DNA of 64,000 nucleotides, taken from assembly GCF_010820665.1 (NCBI RefSeq), contig NZ_JAAIKC010000001.1:434001-498000 (forward strand), read 5' to 3'. The notes under the pieces are model-generated. The model was given only the letters and a program-made list of their open reading frames with translations, was not told the DNA's origin and searched no databases. Of this stretch, positions 1-8,006 are shown in pieces; the first letter of the stretch is position 1, and each line of letters starts with the position of its first letter. The position numbers and the translations under genes were made by a program. This DNA comes from Paenibacillus sp. SYP-B3998. GTDB lineage: Bacteria; Bacillota; Bacilli; Paenibacillales; NBRC-103111.

Positions 1-4
1 GTAA

Positions 5-298
5 ATGAGAATAAGAGCGACAATCTCATGGTTAGCTGTAATTGTATCAGTTCTTATAGTGTCAATGTTGTTTTATTATTTTTTTGCATTATCTAGAGTA
101 GCTGCTGTTGGAACGGTAACGAAGAAGATGGAGGATTCTATAACGGTTAGTTTCGAAGATGGAGTTATTCAAACTATTAGGGTTCCCTCGGATATGCAAC
201 ACTTAGTAAAGGAGGGGGGGAAGTATTTTGTAGTCTACCACCAAAATGTTTTAAGAAAACCTTTTATTATTAAGCTTGATGAATTACAAAAAAGTTGA
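5..298 (+). CDS. small membrane-anchored hypothetical protein
   Basis: I do not recognise a family. The 97-residue product has one hydrophobic segment at about residues 7-29, with basic residues before it, so it is probably anchored by its N-terminus. About 65 polar residues follow, likely outside the cell and probably forming a small beta-rich domain. The start lies four bases into the window, so its ribosome site and any upstream partner cannot be seen and an earlier start is possible. It ends 160 bases before a strong bidirectional terminator. Confidence 0.6.
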   Translation: MRIRATISWLAVIVSVLIVSMLFYYFFALSRVAAVGTVTKKMEDSITVSFEDGVIQTIRVPSDMQHLVKEGGKYFVVYHQNVLRKPFIIKLDELQKS

Positions 299-457
299 GG
301 TCCTAATGACAGTGCATATGCAAAATTTATTTTTTTCTGTTAAGCGGCTCATTCCCTTTTTGTATTTTCAATTGTAAGCAAAGTTAACTTATTCTTCTTT
401 AATGATTTATTTTCCAGAAATGCCGGCCAGTATGGGCAAGGCAAAGTAATTTAAATA

Positions 458-500
458 AAGAGAAAACCCAGTGCTGGACTGAGCACTGGGTTTTCTCTTT
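458..500. terminator. bidirectional intrinsic terminator
   Basis: A 19-bp perfect stem (458-476 with 482-500) around a 5-base loop has an A-rich 5' arm and T-rich 3' arm. It lies between two convergent genes and can serve both. Confidence 0.85.
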
Positions 501-527
501 CAATTTAGTCGTAGCACCCGTGAATTT

Positions 528-1484
528 CTATGAAGAACTTCCAATGGTGAAAGTGTTTACCCAATTATATTCATCTCCTATGAAATCATCCCAGGAAATT
601 GAAAGGTAGTTTAACGCAGCCCTCACTACAGCGCTAGAGTAAGGATGAGCATAAGAAGAAATGAAGGTACCTGTTTGGCTTTTATTACCAACTGGTATTC
701 GCACTTCATCATGGAGTGCTCCCCATTGTTTGCATACAGATCCATAAAGTTCAAACTTCGATTGGCTTCCACCAATTGAAAGCTTTATATCGTCATTTGG
801 ATCATAAGGAATCTGCTGTGTAGAAGGATTTAAGCAGTTATTCTGATAATTGTGCGCTCCGTTAGTGGTTACTCTGGTAGTATGAGACTGCCATGCTTGT
901 CCTACAGAATCTTCATAATTGAAATTAGGGGGACCATTCCAGTTGTAAGACGTATAGTAGTCATATTTATACTCTGCCCCATTTGTTGTGGTTCCGAGAT
1001 AAAAGAGATATGCTTTTGCGCTGAATATACCATCTGAAACAGATCCCATGCTCAAAACAGAAACAGGTCGATCTAATTTTAAATTTTTCTCATCATTTTT
1101 ACGTATACGATCAATGTCTTCTTTATTTTCAGGCGTAACAATATGCTGGTTACCTTCTCTATCTCTATAAATTTGTTTCTTCTCTGAGTTTAACTCTACC
1201 TTGACTCCACCGCGGGAAACTAAATTCTGCTTGAATTCGAGGGGGAAATCTTTAAGATCTGAATTCTGAACATTCATTTCTCGTAAAATTTTATCAACTT
1301 GGACTTCTGTCAATTTTGATACATTAGGAATCGGAACTATACGGCCATCCTTGTGCTTTACGATTTTGATACCGGGTTCAATTTCAAGCTGCAGATCTGA
1401 ATTTTCTGATGTTGCAAAAGCAGAAGGCACAAGAGATACTAAAAGCAATGCGGTTGCGGCGATGGTTGATACGATTTTTTTCAT
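528..1484 (-). CDS. secreted hypothetical protein
   Basis: No family is recognised. The start at 1484 is chosen because it gives a classical signal peptide (MKKIVS, hydrophobic core, cleavage after about AFA at residue 24) behind GGAATAAGAGA; an upstream ATG at 1523 has no ribosome site. The mature protein (318 residues in all) has a charged, Lys/Asp-rich region to about residue 135, resembling a pro-region. A C-terminal domain rich in Tyr, Asn, Gly and Trp contains two cysteines that could form a disulfide. It is monocistronic and ends at the shared terminator. It is likely an extracellular enzyme or toxin-like protein, but that is inference only. Confidence 0.65.
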   Translation of the reverse strand: MKKIVSTIAATALLLVSLVPSAFATSENSDLQLEIEPGIKIVKHKDGRIVPIPNVSKLTEVQVDKILREMNVQNSDLKDFPLEFKQNLVSRGGVKVELNSEKKQIYRDREGNQHIVTPENKEDIDRIRKNDEKNLKLDRPVSVLSMGSVSDGIFSAKAYLFYLGTTTNGAEYKYDYYTSYNWNGPPNFNYEDSVGQAWQSHTTRVTTNGAHNYQNNCLNPSTQQIPYDPNDDIKLSIGGSQSKFELYGSVCKQWGALHDEVRIPVGNKSQTGTFISSYAHPYSSAVVRAALNYLSISWDDFIGDEYNWVNTFTIGSSS

Positions 1485-1690
1485 ATAAATATCTCTTATT
1501 CCATTTAGTGGGTTATTTATCATTTATAGTATAACTTATATTTCTATATATTGGCAATATATGATTTTAATATATGATAGAATCAAAATTTATCATGGAG
1601 CATTTCCGGCGAACCTGTTACCAAGTGCCAACTTGTAATATCGGAAATTGGTAACGTTATCCCAGTCTATGAGCTATTTTTACATATTAA

Positions 1691-1706
1691 CCTGAATTAC
1701 GAAAGT
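1691..1706 (+). repeat. IS1380 left inverted repeat
   Basis: CCTGAATTACGAAAGT, a perfect reverse complement of 3260-3275. TTAA lies immediately outside. Confidence 0.85.
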
Positions 1707-1865
1707 CCGTTTTAGCTAGGAGTATCCTAGAAGCTGTTTAGGAAATCGGTGGTAACAATGGTGATTTAGATGATGGAATTCAGGGATTATTCCTTCTCAG
1801 GGCAGACTTTCCCCCTCCCCATTAGAGCGGTCTACTCAATTTCCATGTTATGTTGTTTGAAAATT

Positions 1866-3166
1866 TCATTCCAGTAAGACTACCTTATTGGCGATTCGTT
1901 GCCATGAATGCCGATTAAAAAAGTCATTTGCAAGTTTCAGCACAATTCTACGACTGTGCTGAACCATGACACCAGCGCACTGGAAGAATTCCAAGCGAAA
2001 TCGAGCAATGGTATATCCTTGCTGAATCGGTTCGCAACAATCCTTTTTAAACCGTTCGTACAGGTTGTACGCCAACAACTTGGTATGCATGTCGATTTCG
2101 TTGGCTGTAAAATCATCGGTAACAATGCGATCGATTGCAAATCCATATTTGACTTCCTTGATGTGGTTTTCCATGCAACAACGTTGGTTATAAAAGCGCC
2201 AAATATCAATCGGCTCCCAGTCCAGATTCGTTACGATGGCTTCAAATTGCCAATCTGATTCCAGTATCATTTGAGTCTGATCGCCATAGAACTGCTGCGC
2301 TTTACGAATAATAATGATGCGTCTTGGCTTATCCCATGAGGTTGCTTGGTAGATGAGAGTTATGCCTTCGATGATCCATTCTTCATCTACAAACCGTTTC
2401 CAATAACGGCATTGCTTGACTTCGGCTTGCAAGCGCTTAGTCCACTTCATCTTCCCGACATAGCCGATCTTTCGAAGTTCCCAGAGACTATAGAATTCTT
2501 CACCTCCAAAACCTTTGTCAAATCGAGCATATTTGACTATTCGTTCACCAAGTAAGTCTAAGGTTTCTTGCACGAAGTTTCCTGCATCGCGAGAGGAATG
2601 TACGTTGCCTGCGCGAAGAACTGCATTTAAACACAAACGGGATTGACCTTCAAAGGCCAGAAGAGGATGCAGACTTTTTCGTCCTGGCTTATGTGAATTG
2701 GCCCCAACAGCAGCCCCTTCCTGATTTCCGTATACAGTCTCAACCGTTGAGTCTAAATCGAGAATCATTTCAGTTGGTAAGCTCGGCGCAATGATTTGTT
2801 GATTAAGTTTCTTTAGATTTGGTATAAGGAAGGGTTGGTTTTACTGAGCCGTTTCAACCCTTTATTCAGAAGGGTGTGATGAGGACAACGCCCTCCTAGC
2901 AATCGCTGGATTAATGAATCATTTTGCAGTTTGCGAAAATGAAAGAGCCGCTGGCAACCGAGCATCCAGCCTACAATGAGATACAGTAGAATTCGGCAAA
3001 CTGGAAACATAGCGTTCCAATGTTTGCTGCAATGGAGATCAGCTAGGGCCTGAGGGAATTTAATTTTTTCTAGGTAGTCCAGAAAAATCTTTATTCCTCC
3101 GTTGGAGGTTGCGTTTTGGAGAGAAAATTCGGTCTTGATTTTAGTTGTAGATGTGATAGACTTCAC
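1866..3166 (-). pseudogene. IS1380-family transposase, frameshifted
   Basis: Two minus-strand frames together form one DDE transposase. The N-terminal part (3166-2813) includes FHFRKLQNDSLIQRLL, typical of IS1380. The C-terminal part (about 2826-1866) has DLDSTVETVYGNQEGA with the first catalytic Asp, and YNQRCCMENHIKEVKYG with the catalytic Glu region. The frames meet near 2822-2828: reading the second frame back through the junction gives continuous family-like sequence (PNLKKLNQQIIAPSLP), so one base is missing relative to the parent. IS1380 elements normally use a single reading frame, so this is a mutation and not programmed frameshifting. Probably inactive. Confidence 0.85.
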
Positions 3167-3259
3167 CTAAAGGGTGCTCCTCTCTTGGGATAATGTGGTC
3201 TTCGCAAACTCCATTATACCAAGGGATCGGGCACTTTTTTACTATGTTTAGGAGATTTT

Positions 3260-3275
3260 ACTTTCGTAATTCAGG
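3260..3275 (-). repeat. IS1380 right inverted repeat
   Basis: Perfect 16-bp complement of the left repeat. It lies about 95 bases upstream of the transposase start. Confidence 0.85.
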
Positions 3276-3289
3276 ATTAATCCTTGTGA

Positions 3290-3591
3290 GGGCAGGGGCA
3301 TGACTGATGAATCTTCTGTAATGGGAGTGGAGGAACAGCCCCAAGTCTAACTGAAAAGAAAAATTGTTTTCCAAGCGTGAATTGCACCGATCAGGTAGGA
3401 ACGTGGGGACATCAATGGATGCCACAGTGCAAGCTACTAGGATGACAAACCGTCAATATCCTTGAGTAACGAGGAACTTATGATTTAGTAAATTCAGTTA
3501 GAGGGAACGCCGGATGCCGGGAAACTGGCACGTCCGGTGTGGAGCAGGGGAAAAGCTGGAGATGACATCAAATGCTTACCTATTGTTACCG
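3290..3591 (+). ncRNA. group II intron remnant (no reverse transcriptase)
   Basis: The key evidence is domain V at 3507-3540: 34 nt, lower stem of 8 pairs, a 2-nt CG bulge on the 3' side, upper stem of 6 pairs closed by a GAAA tetraloop, and a CGC catalytic triad near its base. A domain VI-like segment follows with an adenosine about 8 nt before a plausible 3' splice end (…TATTGTTAC, about 3589). Upstream sequence (3290-3505) resembles intron domains I-III but I cannot fold it fully. There is no maturase reading frame, and the 5' side runs into the insertion sequence, so the intron is truncated or ORF-less. Confidence 0.7.
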
Positions 3592-3613
3592 ATAGCTCAA
3601 TAAAACAGTGGTA

Positions 3614-3755
3614 GTCTAGGACTTTATTTTCTCGTCCAAGGCTGCCGCTGTTTCTTTTATTGGGGTCAGTCTAAAACTTATTTTACGAAGGCTGCCGATT
3701 TTGTAATTCTAAAACCCGCGTGGGATCAACAACTCCAGTCTAAAACTTTATTTTC
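3614..3755 (+). repeat. three spaced 18-bp motifs, Tn7-like left-end array
   Basis: Copies of GTCTANNACTTTATTTTC lie at 3614-3631 (GTCTAGGACTTTATTTTC), 3669-3686 (a variant, GTCTAAAACTTATTTTAC) and 3738-3755 (GTCTAAAACTTTATTTTC), all in one orientation and spaced 55 and 69 bp apart. The first two are each followed by AAGGCTGCCG. The same motif occurs four times, inverted, at 62722-62801. Three spaced sites within about 144 bp is the arrangement of TnsB sites in the left end of Tn7. A truncated MFS gene begins directly after the third copy. Confidence 0.6.
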
Positions 3756-4142
3756 AACGAACGCCGTAAGCTGCTCTTCTGGTATTATGGGCTTCGTGGC
3801 CTTTCCTTACTTTTCTTACCGTATGCACTTGATGCGAGTCCAATGGCGCTCTTGATTTTCTCTATCTTCTATGGTCTTGATTGGATTGCTACGGTACCGC
3901 CTACCGTCAAACTGGCGTCGAATGAATTTGGTAAAGAAAAGGCTGGCATGATCTTTGGATGGGTTGTTGTTGCTCATCAAATAGGCGCTTCCACGGCTGC
4001 CTACGGGGCAGGACTTATGAGGGATTTGCTAGGCGATTATACAATTCCATTTGTCACGGCAGGTTTCGTGTGTTTGTTTGCTGCTGTAATGGCGATTCGT
4101 ATTTCGAAACGTAGTAGTGCGGCAGGGCAAGTGCAGGCTTAA
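3756..4142 (+). pseudogene. MFS transporter, C-terminal fragment
   Basis: The frame is open from 3756, directly after the last array motif, and reads NERRKLLFWYYGLRGLSLLF, a typical MFS cytoplasmic-loop-to-helix transition. About three transmembrane helices follow and the gene ends normally at 4142. The first ATG in frame (3843) has no ribosome site and lies inside a helix. The N-terminal two thirds of the transporter are missing, so the gene is cut at the array boundary. The substrate cannot be told. Confidence 0.75.
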
Positions 4143-4343
4143 GAAAGCCTGTTTTTATGCAAACGCGTTATTTGATAGCTGAATGCTCCGTTATACAACC
4201 AACTGCTCTTTGAGTCCATTTCATACACATGCTCTGGCCGCTATAGGCGGCTTTTTAGACGTTTTACTGCTTGCAATGACCCATTCCTTTTGGTTGGCAT
4301 TGACATATGATAATCCAAATACTTGTTAAATGGAGTTGAAAAT

Positions 4344-5168
4344 ATGTCACTTTCCCCAAACGTCCAGTTAAGCAGCACAACAAAAATAGATATTTTAATC
4401 CCTGCGATCGAGAAGGATTTAGGGACACTGCCTTTCGTCATTGATGCGGTAAGAAAATATGTCAAGCATCCAATTGGAGAAATCCTCATAGTTGCCCCAA
4501 AAAGAAAGAAAATGATAGAGATATGCAGAAGAAAAGGATGTAAATTCGTCGATGAAGATAAGGTTCTTCCCCTTACAAAAAAAGACATCAACTATCGGTC
4601 AAAGACATGGGATCGATCAGGGTGGCTTTTCCAACAATTTTTAAAGCTTAGCGGCGATTCCATCTGCTCTTCTAACTTTTATTTGGTTATTGATGCGGAT
4701 ACAGTGTTGATTCGTCCGCATACTTTCAGATCGGCTCAAAAGACGGTGTTTTATTGCCGCAACTGGAGTCAAGATGAATATTTTAAAACGTATAAAAAGC
4801 TCTTGGGGAGAAAGCCTTCCTCGTCCTTATCTTTCGTTACCCATTACATGCTGTTTGAGAAGTCGAAGCTTGTACAGCTGAAAAGGGCAATAGAGTCCAA
4901 GCATGGCACACGCTGGTATTTGGCGATCTTGCGAAATATGAACAAATCGAAGCAGTTCGCTTTTTCAGAATTCGAGACCTATGGGAATTTTATCCATGCG
5001 GCTGTTCCTAGCAAGCTTATTCTAAAGCAAGCTTTGAATAAGGGGTTACACATGAATGTTACACAAATTTCGAAATCACAAGTGGCCCTGTTATCGAAAA
5101 AGTACAGGTCCATCTCTTTCCATAAACGTAAAGACTATGTAAGGAAATTACAGGTGGGGCGCCCATGA
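4344..5168 (+). CDS. DUF6492-like putative glycosyltransferase
   Basis: The 274-residue protein has a GT-A-like layout: an N-terminal Rossmann-like half (KIDILIPAIEKD at about 14-25) and an aspartate motif LVIDADTVLI (DAD at 117-119) placed where GT-A enzymes bind nucleotide-sugar and metal. It resembles proteins annotated DUF6492, whose function is not firmly established. ATG 4344 is chosen for GGAG eight bases upstream; a TTG at 4323 lacks one. Its stop overlaps the next start (ATGA), so it is translationally coupled to a GT4 enzyme. The operon suggests synthesis of a cell-surface glycan. It has no membrane segment. Confidence 0.65.
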   Translation: MSLSPNVQLSSTTKIDILIPAIEKDLGTLPFVIDAVRKYVKHPIGEILIVAPKRKKMIEICRRKGCKFVDEDKVLPLTKKDINYRSKTWDRSGWLFQQFLKLSGDSICSSNFYLVIDADTVLIRPHTFRSAQKTVFYCRNWSQDEYFKTYKKLLGRKPSSSLSFVTHYMLFEKSKLVQLKRAIESKHGTRWYLAILRNMNKSKQFAFSEFETYGNFIHAAVPSKLILKQALNKGLHMNVTQISKSQVALLSKKYRSISFHKRKDYVRKLQVGRP

Positions 5169-6289
5169 CAAATTATGAAGTCGTTTGGAAGGGCCCTGTA
5201 CAAAAAGCGTCTGGTCTTGGCATTGCGAGTAGATCGTATGTTAGGGCCTTAAAAAGGCACGGTGTAAGCATACAGGTAGGTAGTGCGATGAAAAAAAACT
5301 TGCGTGAAGGGAAAATAAAAAAGCGGAGAGTATTAATATATCATCAGCTTCCTAAAACGATCAACTTTAAGAAGGATCGAGCATCGTTTAACTCGATCAT
5401 TCTGAATACCGTTTGGGAAACGAGCCGGATACCTAATCGCTGGGTGCCATATATGAATAAATTTGATGCCGTGTGCGTACCCTCGAATCAAAACAAACAG
5501 GCACTGAGAAATAGCGGCGTCAAGGTTCCAATATTCCTAGTCCCCCACGGTGTAGACACAAAGATGTACACGCCCAACAATAAGAGTTTTCCCTTACGCG
5601 GCGCAAAGGGCAAGTTTATCTTTGTTTCTATATTTGGTTTCCAGCATCGGAAAAATCCCGAGGCTTTATTGAGGGCCTACTGGGAGGAATTTTCACCTGC
5701 TGATAATGTGCTTTTGGTCATCAAGACGAATGGATACGCGGCTCACGAAAATGAAAAATGGATTAAGACTACCATACGACGGTACAAAGAACGATTAGGA
5801 ATTCGTAAAAAAACGGCTCCTGTCTTGGTTATTAGCCATTATCTAACTTCTAAAGAGCTTAAAGGGCTTTATACGCTAGGCAACGTATTTGTTCTTCCTA
5901 CTCGTGGGGAGGGAGTCGGATTACCATTCCTTGAATCATTGGCAAGCGGTATCCCTGTCATCACTACGGGATGGGGGGGACATATGGACTTCCTAACTCA
6001 TAAAAATTCTTTTCTAATTCCCTATCAATTACAAAATCCTGTAAGTAGCATGAATAGTAAACACGCGATTTCGCGTAAATTTCGCAATTTGTTTGCTGAA
6101 AAAGGCCAGCGATGGGCAGAGCCAAACCTGGGCAGTTTAAGAAGGCTCATGAGATTGGCTTATCAGAACCCCCGTTTATGTAAGAAAAAGGGACTTCAAG
6201 GCAGAAAGGATATATTGAAGCTAACCTGGGGTAGGGCTGGCTTGTCCTTCAAACAAGCTGTAGAAAAAGTGATTAGGTCAAAAAAATAG
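5165..6289 (+). CDS. glycosyltransferase family 4 (GT-B)
   Basis: This 374-residue protein has the GT-B two-domain fold. The N-terminal acceptor domain includes KGPVQKASGLGIASRSYV (glycine-rich loop, about 9-26). The C-terminal donor domain begins near FIFVSIFGFQHRKNPEALLR and contains RGEGVGLPFLESLASGIPV, the EX7E-type motif that binds the nucleotide-sugar. It probably transfers a sugar from a nucleotide donor, perhaps GDP-mannose, because a ManC-like gene follows. It overlaps the upstream gene by four bases. It has no signal peptide or membrane helix, so it works at the cytoplasmic side. The acceptor is unknown. Confidence 0.85.
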   Translation: MTNYEVVWKGPVQKASGLGIASRSYVRALKRHGVSIQVGSAMKKNLREGKIKKRRVLIYHQLPKTINFKKDRASFNSIILNTVWETSRIPNRWVPYMNKFDAVCVPSNQNKQALRNSGVKVPIFLVPHGVDTKMYTPNNKSFPLRGAKGKFIFVSIFGFQHRKNPEALLRAYWEEFSPADNVLLVIKTNGYAAHENEKWIKTTIRRYKERLGIRKKTAPVLVISHYLTSKELKGLYTLGNVFVLPTRGEGVGLPFLESLASGIPVITTGWGGHMDFLTHKNSFLIPYQLQNPVSSMNSKHAISRKFRNLFAEKGQRWAEPNLGSLRRLMRLAYQNPRLCKKKGLQGRKDILKLTWGRAGLSFKQAVEKVIRSKK

Positions 6290-6325
6290 GGATGATACTC
6301 AGCTCGTCTAAGGGAGGGATATATC

Positions 6326-7696
6326 TTGCGTATCGTTCTGTTGTCTGGCGGTTCTGGGAAAAGGCTTTGGCCGCTTTCTAATGAGATTAGATCTAAAGCA
6401 TTTCTTAAAGTTTTAAAATCGGATGACGGTGTAATGGAATCCATGATTCAAAGAGTGTGCAGGCAATTGGATGAGGTAGGACTGCTTCAATCCACTTGCA
6501 TCGTAACCCATAAAAGTCAAGTAGAAATCATACAAAACCATGTGGGCGACAGAGTTCCTATAATTAGTGAATCCCATAAAAAGGGTACATTTACAGCAAT
6601 CGCTTTAGCTGCTAGTTATTTTCATTCAGTGAAGCATGCAGATCTGAACGAAACGATCTGTATTCTTCCGGTCGATACTTATGTCGAAACCGCATTTTTC
6701 CAACTGCTTCACAAGTTTCCTCCTGTTCTTTCTCACTCTCAAGCCGATCTCGCACTTCTGGGAACTTCTCCAAAGCATCCTTCCAGCCAATATGGTTATA
6801 TTGTGCCGATCCCGCCAATTGATAATAAGCATGGTTATTTATCCGTAAGCCAGTTCGTGGAAAAACCAGATGAAGAGAATGCAAAGCTTTTGATAGATAG
6901 GAATGCTTTATGGAACTGCGGTATTTTCGCTTTTTCTTTAGCGTTCATGCTTGCTAATTTAACGGACAAGGGGCTACCCACACGATACGAGGACTGGCAA
7001 CTTCATTATGAAAAGCTTCCTGAGATCAGCTTTGATCATGAAGTTGTAGAAAAAATAAGCCATGCTGTGGTCATTCCTTATAGCGGAACTTGGTGGGACC
7101 TAGGGAGCTGGAGCACATTAACAAACCATTTTGAAAGTAACGTGATCGGGATAGGTCAAATATCAAAAGAATCGGTTAACACACATCTTGTTAATGAGCT
7201 TTCTTATCCCATCCAGGTTATTAACGTATCTAATATTATTGTAGCTGCAAGTCCTGATGGTATTCTTGTCGCAAATAAAAATAATTCTGATCAAATTAAA
7301 GAAAGGCTTAGTTACACGCGCCAAATACCTATGTACGAAGAAAAAAGATGGGGTAATTATCGGGTATTGGATCATTCCATAGCGGAAACGGAAGCAATCG
7401 TTAAGAAGATGATGCTGCTCCCAGGAAAAAACATAAGTTATCATAAGCATCAGAGGAGAAAAGAAATCTGGACCATCCTATCTGGATCTGGAGAGTTTAT
7501 TATGGACGATCATTTGTACTGTATTCAGACAGGAAGCGTTCTCGAGATCCCATGTGGCGCCAAACACGGAATGAAAGCTACTACAGCGCTCGAATTTATT
7601 GAAATCCAAATTGGGAGCGAACTTGTTGAAGAAGATATCATACGTATAGCGATGACCTGGGAAGATTCTGTTCAATTTTGCAAGAACAGAGATTGA
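6326..7696 (+). CDS. mannose-1-phosphate guanylyltransferase-like protein with cupin domain
   Basis: The N-terminal nucleotidyltransferase domain opens with LLSGGSGKRLWPLS (residues 5-18), the phosphate-binding signature, and has FVEKPDEENAKLL and NCGIFAFS motifs of the ManC/AlgA type. The C-terminal part (about 350-445) is a cupin, with SYHKHQRRKEIWTILSG matching type II phosphomannose isomerase/ManC tails. It probably makes GDP-mannose, or a related nucleotide sugar, for the upstream transferase. The start is TTG at 6326 behind AGGGAGGG. The conserved ManC Lys-Gln-Phe (KQFL) is KAFL here, so the exact sugar is uncertain. It ends an apparent three-gene operon. Confidence 0.8.
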   Translation: MRIVLLSGGSGKRLWPLSNEIRSKAFLKVLKSDDGVMESMIQRVCRQLDEVGLLQSTCIVTHKSQVEIIQNHVGDRVPIISESHKKGTFTAIALAASYFHSVKHADLNETICILPVDTYVETAFFQLLHKFPPVLSHSQADLALLGTSPKHPSSQYGYIVPIPPIDNKHGYLSVSQFVEKPDEENAKLLIDRNALWNCGIFAFSLAFMLANLTDKGLPTRYEDWQLHYEKLPEISFDHEVVEKISHAVVIPYSGTWWDLGSWSTLTNHFESNVIGIGQISKESVNTHLVNELSYPIQVINVSNIIVAASPDGILVANKNNSDQIKERLSYTRQIPMYEEKRWGNYRVLDHSIAETEAIVKKMMLLPGKNISYHKHQRRKEIWTILSGSGEFIMDDHLYCIQTGSVLEIPCGAKHGMKATTALEFIEIQIGSELVEEDIIRIAMTWEDSVQFCKNRD

Positions 7697-8006
7697 ACGA
7701 TTCGACTATCCTTTACGATGATCGACCAGTGCGGACAATCAATTGGCGAAGAGATGATATCGGAGACTACTGTGTAAACAGGAAGTCTCTTTTTTTGTGC
7801 TGAAAAAATGAGATAGCGCTGAGGGATGCTGCTGTCCGCAACCTGCTTGGTATATGGGTTTAAGCGGCATGGTAAATTTATTTTCTGGTTTATAGAGGGA
7901 TTTATGTATTTTTATACTAGTCGTTTCGTAGATATTATTGTATGATAGTTTTGTTTGAAAGCACTTACAAGTCTAATTCTTTGAAGTATGAGAGGAGATT
8001 GGGTAA
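7697..8006 (+). promoter_or_regulatory. intergenic region: terminator, possible promoter and cre-like site
   Basis: After the terminator, TATGAT (7941-7946) could be a -10 box for the M3 peptidase gene. TGAAAGCACTTACA at 7956-7969 resembles a CcpA cre site with one central mismatch, placed where binding would block transcription. AGAGGAGA precedes the start codon. The cre assignment is tentative. Confidence 0.3.
7763..7796 (+). terminator. intrinsic terminator after glycan operon
   Basis: GAGACT pairs with AGTCTC, with an inner partial stem, followed by seven T residues. Confidence 0.6.

Larger units (their letters stand above)
1691..3275 (-). mobile_element. IS1380-family insertion sequence (1585 bp, transposase frameshifted)
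   Basis: The element is bounded by perfect 16-bp inverted repeats, CCTGAATTACGAAAGT at 1691-1706 and its complement at 3260-3275. TTAA flanks the left end and attaa the right end, compatible with the 4-bp TTAA-type duplication of this family with one base ambiguous. The interior encodes an IS1380-like DDE transposase on the minus strand, broken by one frameshift. The length fits the family (about 1.6-1.7 kb). The ends are intact, so the copy could still be mobilised in trans. Confidence 0.85.

Noticed and set aside
2813..2830. Programmed -1 frameshift in the IS1380 transposase
   Set aside because: IS1380 elements use a single frame, and there is no slippery heptamer or downstream structure at the junction.
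3614..3755. CRISPR array
   Set aside because: Only three imperfect 18-bp copies with unequal spacers that share sequence (AAGGCTGCCG), and no cas genes.
7956..7969. Firm CcpA cre assignment
   Set aside because: One mismatch at the central CG and no other cre-like sites seen; kept only as a tentative note.
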